Shown: piece after piece, positions 1 through 5,354 of the stretch | Layout: every line of letters starts with the position of its first letter | Position numbering within the stretch: position 1 is the stretch's first letter | Assembly (NCBI GenBank): GCA_002724825.1 | Contig: PBPU01000017.1 | Coordinates: 20,528 to 28,741 of the forward strand | Reading direction: 5' to 3' | DNA: 8,214 nucleotides | Source of the DNA: Acidimicrobiaceae bacterium | GTDB lineage: Bacteria > Actinomycetota > Acidimicrobiia > Acidimicrobiales > UBA8592 | Made by a program: the position numbers and the translations under genes | Notes under the pieces: model-generated | Database searches by the model: none | What the model saw: the letters and a program-made list of their open reading frames with translations, nothing else | What the model was told of the DNA's origin: nothing

Positions 1-81
1 AAAGACACAAAATTTGGATTTGATATAGATAACCCTGATGATCTTGAAGAATCCAAGCTACTTAAAGAAGATCTGACCTAG
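1..81 (+). CDS. C-terminal fragment of a nucleotidyltransferase, probably CofC-like (2-phospho-L-lactate guanylyltransferase)
   Basis: The frame is open from base 1 and ends at TAG 79-81, giving 26 residues of a protein that begins outside the window. The fragment contains FGFDIDNPDDLEE. This resembles the DIDTPEDL-type C-terminal motif of CofC and related MobA/GlmU-like nucleotidyltransferases, where the Asp residues lie near the metal/nucleotide site. CofC activates 2-phospholactate or a related three-carbon acid with GTP in coenzyme F420 biosynthesis. The next gene starts 9 nt later on the same strand, so the two are probably co-transcribed. Only the tail is visible, and another nucleotidyltransferase of this fold (MobA- or IspD-like) cannot be excluded. 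Confidence 0.5.
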   Translation, partial: KDTKFGFDIDNPDDLEESKLLKEDLT

Positions 82-90
82 AGTGTCACT

Positions 91-819
91 GTGATCAGCC
101 AAAATATCCCTACCCCTGCCAAAGCTCTTGCTATTGGAGCACACCCCGATGACATTGAATTTGGAGCTGGTGCTACGCTGGCCAAGTGGGCAGCAAATGG
201 CTGTGAAGTCAGTTTGTTGATTTGCACTGATGGATCAAAGGGCTCTTGGGACCCTTCGACCAATACCAATGAATTAACTGCAATTCGCAAATCCGAACAA
301 CGTGTTGCGGCCGAGGAGCTTGGAGTCCTCGGAGAGATTATTTTCCTTGACTACATTGACGGTGAATTGCATGCTGGCGTCAAGGAACGAGATACTGTTG
401 CATCTTGGATTCGAAAACTTAAACCCGAAGTACTTCTAAGCCATGACCCTTGGAAAAGGTATAGGCTTCACCCAGATCATCACAATGCCGGACAACTAGC
501 TATCAATGGAATTGTCGCTGCTAGAGATCCTTTCTTTCTGACTGATTCTTCTTTGTATCCGCATCGTCCTTCAGAGCTATTCTTATTCGAACCTGAAGAA
601 TGCGATCACCTTGAAACCACTGATGGGTACGAAAAGAAAAAACTTAATGCTCTCGAGTCACACAAAAGCCAATATTTATCGACAATGGGAATAACCGAAG
701 GTAACGAAACTAAGGGCCTGGAGGATTTCCGCGAACGTATCAGAAAAGAACTCATAGCTTTCGGCGATCTTACTGGAAAAGGAATGGCCGAAGGCTTTAA
801 GCGAATTACAGAACTATAG
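91..819 (+). CDS. PIG-L (LmbE/MshB-like) family deacetylase
   Basis: This 242-residue protein is full length for the PIG-L family of zinc-dependent N-acetylglucosamine-type deacetylases. The N-terminal strand leads into AHPDDIEFGAG (residues 17-27), where H18 and D21 are the expected zinc ligands and D20 the likely general base. HPDHH at 127-131 supplies the third ligand, probably H130. These motifs are shared by MshB, BshB and LmbE-type enzymes, which deacetylate GlcNAc-containing thiol precursors or detoxify conjugates. The exact substrate cannot be read from the sequence. The start is GTG at 91, 9 nt after the stop of the upstream nucleotidyltransferase. No good Shine-Dalgarno precedes it, so translation may be coupled. 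The conserved core begins by residue 12, so the start cannot be much later. The gene converges on the DUF1015 gene with only 7 nt between the two stops. Confidence 0.9.
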   Translation: MISQNIPTPAKALAIGAHPDDIEFGAGATLAKWAANGCEVSLLICTDGSKGSWDPSTNTNELTAIRKSEQRVAAEELGVLGEIIFLDYIDGELHAGVKERDTVASWIRKLKPEVLLSHDPWKRYRLHPDHHNAGQLAINGIVAARDPFFLTDSSLYPHRPSELFLFEPEECDHLETTDGYEKKKLNALESHKSQYLSTMGITEGNETKGLEDFRERIRKELIAFGDLTGKGMAEGFKRITEL

Positions 820-826
820 AGTAGCC

Positions 827-2029
827 CTACCTATGCACCAGAAAGATTCCTGACCTAACTTTTGGTTGAAAATATGTGCTTTTCGGCGGGAAGGTCATCC
901 GCCTATCAGCAACGGAGAGCAATTGAGCCATCGGAACAGGATGAAGAGCAAAAGCAACACCTCCGTCTAAGTCAGTTTGATCAACTAGGTGGTTCAAACC
1001 AACAGATCCAGGAAGGTACTGAAGCCGATTATCTGTACCGGCCTCATCAATATGGAAAATTGGACTAAGAATCTTTCGTTGCAATAAGCCAGAGTCAATC
1101 TCTGATGGGTGTATTCTGGCTGGCTTGATAGTCGTCCACTGGCCGGCAGCATACATGGAGAACTCTCCTGAAGCCTTTGGTAGAGGATCTTGATCCCCTG
1201 TAATCGGAAGAAGAGCGAAATCGCGGGCAGCTATCTCTTTGTAAAGATCATCCAAAGAATATCCAGCCATATCGGTAACACGTCGGTGGAAGGCACTGAT
1301 CTTTAGCTCGCTTAGTGGGAAAAAAGCGGCAAAGAGCTTTCCAAAAGACCCAGACTCACCGTTCCTTGTCCACATTTCTGACGCTGCACTTAGGCGATGA
1401 TGGCCATCAACCACATACGCAGATTTATCTCTCATAATTTCTATGAGTTCGCTTGCGTGAACATCCGCCACGGACCAAATTTTTTGTTCAATCAAATCTT
1501 CTCGCTGAAAATGCAATATAGGCGTTTCATTATTTTGAATTGATGAAAGAATCGTAGCTACATGCTCATCATCTTCATACCCAAGAGCAACTGGTGAGGA
1601 TTGAACTCGAATTTTTTCTAAATGGTCTGCAAGGTGCAAGGAGCGGCTTGGTCGTATTCGTTCATGGGGAATAATTCGCCCTTCTTTTACAGCAGTAAGT
1701 GGGACATCACCAATAATTGCTGTCTGCTTGTGATCTCCAGATCGAAGTTGGTAGAGGTAAAGCGACGGACCACGGACTTTCTCATAAATGTTCTCTGATA
1801 GAAGACGAGATAAAGCTGAAGCATTAGATTCGGAAACTTCTTCTGCAGTTTTCTCGCTTTCATCATCACCGAATGAACGCGTTACATGAAGAAAGACATA
1901 AGGGTCTTTTTTCATTACTTCGAACCTTTGTTCAGGCCTAAGGGCATCATACGCAGGAGAAACAACTCTCTCAGCCCATTCTTGCCGGACGAGTTGTGCT
2001 TCTACTCGACTGAGCAAACCTGACTCCAT
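827..2029 (-). CDS. DUF1015 family protein (possible ParB/SerK-like fold) in operon with serA
   Basis: This 400-residue protein matches DUF1015 in length and landmarks. Residues 22-28 are VVSPAYD (family form VVAPPYD), an HE pair sits at 122-123, DGHHR at 208-212 follows a hydrophobic strand, and PPKSTYFQPK at 381-390 closes the protein just before the C-terminus. The biochemical role of the family is not settled to my knowledge. The DGHHR box recalls the nucleotide-binding box of ParB-like proteins, which include the free-serine kinases SerK and SbnI, and DUF1015 genes often neighbour serA or serC. A role in serine metabolism is therefore a reasonable inference, not a demonstrated function. 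The ATG lies 2 nt after the TAG that ends the serA reading frame, and a weak AAGAGAG ribosome site lies 10 nt upstream inside a small hairpin, so translation is probably coupled to serA. No signal peptide or membrane segment is visible. Confidence 0.85.
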   Translation of the reverse strand: MESGLLSRVEAQLVRQEWAERVVSPAYDALRPEQRFEVMKKDPYVFLHVTRSFGDDESEKTAEEVSESNASALSRLLSENIYEKVRGPSLYLYQLRSGDHKQTAIIGDVPLTAVKEGRIIPHERIRPSRSLHLADHLEKIRVQSSPVALGYEDDEHVATILSSIQNNETPILHFQREDLIEQKIWSVADVHASELIEIMRDKSAYVVDGHHRLSAASEMWTRNGESGSFGKLFAAFFPLSELKISAFHRRVTDMAGYSLDDLYKEIAARDFALLPITGDQDPLPKASGEFSMYAAGQWTTIKPARIHPSEIDSGLLQRKILSPIFHIDEAGTDNRLQYLPGSVGLNHLVDQTDLDGGVAFALHPVPMAQLLSVADRRMTFPPKSTYFQPKVRSGIFLVHR

Positions 2030-2031
2030 CG

Positions 2032-2178
2032 CTAAACAGCTCTCTTATCTAGAAGAGAGACTCCCAAAACATGTTCAAGGGAAACCAACTCGTCATATAG
2101 GCCTATTGGAACTGCACCTACCACTTCAATGCTAGCTACAGCAGCCTTCTTACCGTTAAACACGCGATTATCCATTTA
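2032..2178 (-). pseudogene. serA: Detached second half of the SerA ACT domain after an in-frame TAA
   Basis: The TAA ending the serA reading frame (2176-2178) is followed in the same frame by 47 further codons, ending with TAG at 2032-2034. The peptide starts MDNRVFNGKKAAVASIEV and continues to VLGVSLLDKRAV. This is what should follow LRAADLNVQ in a SerA-type ACT domain, where the family usually has Glu-Met-(Glu/Asp)-Asn. A single G-to-T change in a GAA codon would produce this TAA. The tail shows no internal stop and ends 2 nt before the DUF1015 ATG, as an intact upstream operon gene would. An ATG directly follows the TAA, but no Shine-Dalgarno sequence precedes it, so separate translation looks weak. 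Nonsense mutation, base-call error and readthrough are all possible. Confidence 0.8.
2040..2059 (-). promoter_or_regulatory. Hairpin covering the likely ribosome site of the DUF1015 gene
   Basis: CTCTCTT and AAGAGAG form a perfect 7-bp inverted repeat around a 6-nt loop. On the transcribed (minus) strand the 3' arm is the only purine-rich, Shine-Dalgarno-like sequence upstream of the DUF1015 ATG, 10 nt away. The hairpin lies inside the last codons of the serA frame (SLLDKRAV). A ribosome translating to the TAG would melt it, which is a layout expected for translational coupling. It has no T-tract, so it is unlikely to be a terminator. The pairing is seen directly; the regulatory role is inferred. 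Confidence 0.35.
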
Positions 2179-3246
2179 TTGAACATTTAGATCAGCAGCT
2201 CTAAGTGTCGAAAGAACTGAAGCAAGAACCCCGACACGATCTAAGTGCCGCACTCGTACTTGTGACGTCCCTTCGCCAGATGGTGCTTCGTTAACGCAAT
2301 TCAATGGATTTCCACTTTCAAAACCTGCAATAGCATCAACAACACCGCTAGCAATAGCTTTACTTGCTTGCATAGTTGATGCACCAATATGGTGACTTCC
2401 AACAACCGAAGGGTGACTAGCTAAAGTTGAAATAATAGTACTTTCGCCAGAAGCAGGTTCATCGCAAAAGACATCTAGGCCAGCTCTAATTCCTCGTTCA
2501 TTCATCGCTTGGATAAGGGCAGGCTCATCAATAATTTCGCCTCTACTGGTATTCAGTAGAATAGCCTTATCCTTAAACGACCGGAGCAGCTCTTCGTCCA
2601 CTAGTGACATTGTTTTTTCATTAAATGGAACATGAACAGAAATAATGTCACTATTGGCAACAAGCTCCTCCACAGTATCAGTTAGCCGTATCCCGATTTG
2701 GCGGATACGTTGTTCAGTTTCAGGCGAGCGACCACTTTTCCTTTGCCCTATTACTCGCAATCCGAAGGCTTTCGCTCGTTCCGCGACACTAAGTCCGATA
2801 CCGCCAAGACCTATAATTCCGATGGTTTTCCCCATAAGGCCATCAGCTATCGAATATTCTTTTTTGTTCCAAGTACCTTTTCGTAAGTCACTAGCGCCCT
2901 CAACAACATGGCGATCTATAGCTAGCAAGAGAGCGAAAGTTAACTCTGCAACTGCTGCAGCATTTCTTCCTGGAACATTACAGACATAAATTCCTAAATC
3001 TGAAGCGGCAACAACGTCAATGTTGTCGACACCAGCCCCTGCTCGAACGATCAGAGACAGTCGGTCGGCAGCTCTAAGGGCATCATCTGTCACTCGTGTG
3101 CTTCTAACAACAAGCACTTCAACACCTTGGATATGCTGCTCTAAACCTTCAGAAGTAACATCATAATTTTCCTGCACTTCGTGCCCGATATCTTCGAGGG
3201 CAAGTTTCGCACTGGAATCCAATTTATCTGCTATTAAGATTTTCAT
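2176..3246 (-). CDS. serA: D-3-phosphoglycerate dehydrogenase, ACT domain truncated by in-frame TAA
   Basis: The enzyme oxidises 3-phosphoglycerate to 3-phosphohydroxypyruvate with NAD+, the first step of serine synthesis, in the cytoplasm. As read, it has 356 residues. The substrate-domain signature VRAGAGVDNID is at 67-77. The NAD-binding Rossmann motif GLGGIG is at 146-151. The catalytic Arg is R235 in TSRGEIID, the Glu is E263 in CDEP, and the His is H286 in GSHHIGAST. An ACT regulatory domain begins near residue 329 (VRVRHLDRVGVLASVL) but is cut after Q356. Continuing through the TAA gives about 404 residues, close to the usual length of ACT-only SerA. ATG 3246 is chosen because AGGAG (3251-3255) lies 4 nt upstream and MKILIADKL is the typical N-terminus; a TTG 14 codons earlier has no such support. 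Both catalytic domains are intact, so activity may persist with altered serine control. Confidence 0.88.
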   Translation of the reverse strand: MKILIADKLDSSAKLALEDIGHEVQENYDVTSEGLEQHIQGVEVLVVRSTRVTDDALRAADRLSLIVRAGAGVDNIDVVAASDLGIYVCNVPGRNAAAVAELTFALLLAIDRHVVEGASDLRKGTWNKKEYSIADGLMGKTIGIIGLGGIGLSVAERAKAFGLRVIGQRKSGRSPETEQRIRQIGIRLTDTVEELVANSDIISVHVPFNEKTMSLVDEELLRSFKDKAILLNTSRGEIIDEPALIQAMNERGIRAGLDVFCDEPASGESTIISTLASHPSVVGSHHIGASTMQASKAIASGVVDAIAGFESGNPLNCVNEAPSGEGTSQVRVRHLDRVGVLASVLSTLRAADLNVQ

Positions 3247-3433
3247 ATTTCTCCTAGCGTCGAGCTCTATACCGGCTTTCGCGGGCAAGGAGGTCTGCTC
3301 ATACTTATTCTAATGAATACTTCTGGAGAGGACTACTGTGGCTCCCCTTTGACCATTTCTGACTTATCTAATTTGTATTAATCCATCGAAGGCCAAGAAG
3401 GTATATGGTTTAGGATTACTGACCGGAGGGAAA
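3247..3433. promoter_or_regulatory. Divergent intergenic control region between serA and the phosphoribosyltransferase operon
   Basis: This 187-bp gap must hold the start signals of two divergent units. For serA (minus), TAGAAT at 3307-3312 matches the -10 consensus at 5 of 6 positions, with a weak TAGTCC 17 bp upstream at 3330-3335. For the plus strand, TTGACC at 3349-3354 is a good -35, but only weak -10 candidates follow (TTGTAT 3373-3378 at 18 bp, TATTAA 3376-3381). A short imperfect dyad, AATCCAT 3380-3386 with ATGGTTT 3405-3411, lies in the likely plus-strand leader. I see no match to the conserved core of the purine riboswitch. No gene is supported here. Confidence 0.4.
3425..3430 (+). 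promoter_or_regulatory. Ribosome binding site of the phosphoribosyltransferase gene
   Basis: GGAGGG lies 3 nt before ATG 3434 (GGAGG with 4 nt spacing). It is the strongest Shine-Dalgarno sequence properly placed before a plus-strand gene in the window and fixes the start of that gene. Confidence 0.75.
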
Positions 3434-3940
3434 ATGTCTGAAGAACGGGAAATACTAGACTGGGAATCATATGGAATGGCTGCAAGGGAGCTCGCTCAAA
3501 TCGTAGCCGATGATAATTACCAGCCTGATATCATCCTAGCTATAGCTCGAGGTGGGCTTTTCGTGGCGGGTTCTCTCGGATATGCCCTTTCAGTGAAGAA
3601 CCTCTACGTAATGAATGTGGAGTATTACACCGGAGTAGATGAACGTCTGGATGTCCCCGTGGCCTTGCCGCCCTATCTGGACTCTATTGACCTCAGGAAC
3701 GCTCGCGTTCTTATTGCTGATGATGTAGCTGACACCGGAGCAACGCTAGCCTATGTGTACGAATTCTGTAAGAACGAAGTTGCAGACGTTCGCAGCGCAG
3801 TACTGTACGAGAAAAGTCCTTCCATAATCAAATGTGAATACGTGTGGAAACGCACGGACCAATGGATCAACTTTCCATGGTCCACTGAAGAGCCTCTATT
3901 GCCACCATCTGATGGAAGAGCAATTATTCTTGATGCGTGA
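3434..3940 (+). CDS. Purine-type phosphoribosyltransferase (Gpt/HPRT-like)
   Basis: This 168-residue type I phosphoribosyltransferase would transfer the phosphoribosyl group from PRPP to a base, giving a nucleoside monophosphate and pyrophosphate in the cytosol. The PRPP-binding signature VLIADDVADTGATL spans residues 92-105, with the acidic pair D96-D97. IARGG at 37-41 is the usual PPi-binding loop region. WINFPWS at 144-150 matches the C-terminal W-x-x-FPW segment typical of xanthine/guanine/hypoxanthine enzymes of this group, which supports a 6-oxopurine substrate. It lies 68 nt upstream of the three hydroxylase subunit genes and in the same orientation as a nucleoside-type ABC permease. 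A role in purine salvage alongside oxidation fits this context. Which base it prefers cannot be read from the sequence. The start is well supported by GGAGGG just upstream. Confidence 0.85.
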   Translation: MSEEREILDWESYGMAARELAQIVADDNYQPDIILAIARGGLFVAGSLGYALSVKNLYVMNVEYYTGVDERLDVPVALPPYLDSIDLRNARVLIADDVADTGATLAYVYEFCKNEVADVRSAVLYEKSPSIIKCEYVWKRTDQWINFPWSTEEPLLPPSDGRAIILDA

Positions 3941-3961
3941 CTTCTAATTAGGCTAGTCACG
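3936..3961 (+). repeat. Perfect 7-bp inverted repeat at the end of the phosphoribosyltransferase gene
   Basis: CGTGACT (3936-3942) and AGTCACG (3955-3961) are perfect reverse complements around a 12-nt loop that contains the palindrome CTAATTAG. The left arm includes the TGA stop codon. There is no T-run after the right arm, so it is not a convincing intrinsic terminator. It could be an mRNA-stabilising or attenuating hairpin or an operator for the downstream hydroxylase genes, or it may be chance. Confidence 0.35.
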
Positions 3962-4008
3962 GCGTAAATCGTTCCGTAGTATTCCTCTACTCGGTAGCAT
4001 GATTATGT

Positions 4009-4857
4009 ATGGATTTTCTAATTGCATCCTCAACGGAGGACCTCTGTGAGTTATTAGCTGAGGACCCTACGCGCCAACTTCTGGCTGGAGGAACTGATTT
4101 CATGGTGGAGGTCAACTTTAGACATCGAGATGTTTCAGGAGTTATTGCCATTGACCGCATTGAGGACCTCAAACAATGGAGGCACGATGGCGATTCTGTG
4201 CTTATAGGTTCCTGCGTTACTTATCGCGAAATTGAGCGTGGGCCTCTGTCAACGCTCATTCCGGCGCTTGCTCAGTCGGCTAGAACTATAGGATCGCCCC
4301 AGATACGGAACACTGGAACTATTGGAGGAAATCTGGCAACTGCGTCACCTGCTGGAGATATGATCCCTGTTTTATTAGCATTAGGAGCTCTAGTTAATAT
4401 CAGAAGTAAATCTGGAACCAGGCAATTACAGGTAGATGAACTAATTACCGGCGTAAAAACCAATTCGCTACAGGAGGATGAGTTTATTGAATCAGTTCGC
4501 GTTCCGGTGCTTCGTGGTCCGCAGGAGTTTCTGAAAGTGGGTCCTAGGAACGCTATGGTTATCTCTGTTACCTCTTTAGCAATGGTGACAGATATTGATA
4601 AAGAATACATTGGTATCGCATTAGGATCTGTCTCTGCTTCGCCGTGTCGGTCCAAAGAAGCCGAGTATTTTATTTCTGAGAATATTGATTGGAACAACAT
4701 GACAGTTCAATCTGGGGCTATTGAGAATTTTGAACGCTTAATAAGGGAGTCTGCCAACCCCATTGACGACCACAGAAGTTCCAGTGCATATCGAACCCAT
4801 ACCATTGGTGTACTTGGTCGACGTGCTTTGTTTAGAATATTTAGATTGGAAAACTAA
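4009..4857 (+). CDS. FAD-binding (medium) subunit of a xanthine/CO dehydrogenase-family molybdenum hydroxylase
   Basis: This 282-residue protein has the normal length of CoxM/XdhB-type FAD subunits, which pass electrons from the 2Fe-2S clusters to the acceptor. The FAD pyrophosphate motif LLAGGTD lies at 24-30. The second FAD motif, GSPQIRNTGTIGGN, lies at 95-108 and leads into a PAGDMIPVLLAL segment. KVGPRNAMVIS at 176-186 corresponds to the K-x-G-x-R region before the C-terminal domain. The start is ATG 4009: an in-frame TGA at 4000-4002 excludes an earlier one. No clear Shine-Dalgarno precedes it; TAGCAT at 3995-4000 could be the -10 of a leaderless transcript, but this is speculative. Its TAA shares one base with the ATG of the 2Fe-2S subunit (TAATG), indicating co-translation. 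Confidence 0.92.
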   Translation: MDFLIASSTEDLCELLAEDPTRQLLAGGTDFMVEVNFRHRDVSGVIAIDRIEDLKQWRHDGDSVLIGSCVTYREIERGPLSTLIPALAQSARTIGSPQIRNTGTIGGNLATASPAGDMIPVLLALGALVNIRSKSGTRQLQVDELITGVKTNSLQEDEFIESVRVPVLRGPQEFLKVGPRNAMVISVTSLAMVTDIDKEYIGIALGSVSASPCRSKEAEYFISENIDWNNMTVQSGAIENFERLIRESANPIDDHRSSSAYRTHTIGVLGRRALFRIFRLEN

Positions 4858-5354
4858 TGGGTAATGCTCAGGAATCTAATCAGTACGAACTAACTGTAAA
4901 TGACTCTAGGTATGTGATTTCCGGTGCTTGGCTTGGGGAAAGTTTACTTTATGTTCTTCGAGAGAGGCTAGGTCTGTATGGATCAAAAAATGCTTGCGAG
5001 CAAGGCGAGTGTGGTTCTTGCTCCGTAATGATGGATGATGTTTTAGTGTGTTCTTGTTTAGTTCTCGCTGCCAACGCTGAAGGTCGGGAAATCAAGACTA
5101 TCGAATCTGTTGCTGATGGAAGTCAACTCTCAGATGTCCAAGAAGCATTTATTGATACAGGGGCAATACAATGTGGATTTTGCACGCCGGGACTGTTGGT
5201 GACAATTCATGATTTTCTAGCCTCAAACCCAGAGCCCGAGGAGTCTGAAATCAAGGAAGCCATTTCGGGAAACCTATGCAGATGCACAGGCTATGGACGC
5301 ATTGTTGAGGCTGTTCAATTGGTTTCTATACGACGATCAGAGCGGGATACCTGA
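4857..5354 (+). CDS. 2Fe-2S (small) subunit of the molybdenum hydroxylase
   Basis: This 165-residue subunit carries both iron-sulfur clusters of the family. The plant-ferredoxin-like N-terminal domain has C47, C52 and C55 in CEQGECGSC, with the fourth ligand most likely C67 in CSCLVLA; C65 is an additional nearby cysteine. The helical C-terminal domain has QCGFCTPG (C106, C109) and CRCTGYGR (C141, C143), the hallmark of CoxS/XdhC-type subunits next to the molybdenum cofactor. The subunit relays electrons from molybdenum to FAD. The gene overlaps its neighbours by 1 nt at both ends (TAATG upstream, TGATG downstream), so the three subunits are probably made in fixed ratio. All eight expected ligands are present. 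Confidence 0.95.
   Translation: MGNAQESNQYELTVNDSRYVISGAWLGESLLYVLRERLGLYGSKNACEQGECGSCSVMMDDVLVCSCLVLAANAEGREIKTIESVADGSQLSDVQEAFIDTGAIQCGFCTPGLLVTIHDFLASNPEPEESEIKEAISGNLCRCTGYGRIVEAVQLVSIRRSERDT

Noticed and set aside
2645..2989. Plus-strand frame of 114 codons
   Set aside because: It is antisense to the NAD-binding domain of serA and shows no domain of its own.
3247..3288. Earlier TTG start for serA adding 14 residues
   Set aside because: The extension has no ribosome site, while AGGAG lies 4 nt before ATG 3246 and the family N-terminus begins MKILI-like.
3360..3433. Purine riboswitch upstream of the phosphoribosyltransferase (TAATCC and TATATGGTTTAGGATTA resemble parts of one)
   Set aside because: The essential core, including the TTTCTACC-type segment and three-way junction order, is absent; the resemblance is limited to short AT-rich words.
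4272..4700. Minus-strand frame of 142 codons
   Set aside because: It is antisense to the FAD subunit gene with its clear FAD motifs; no ribosome site or recognisable domain.
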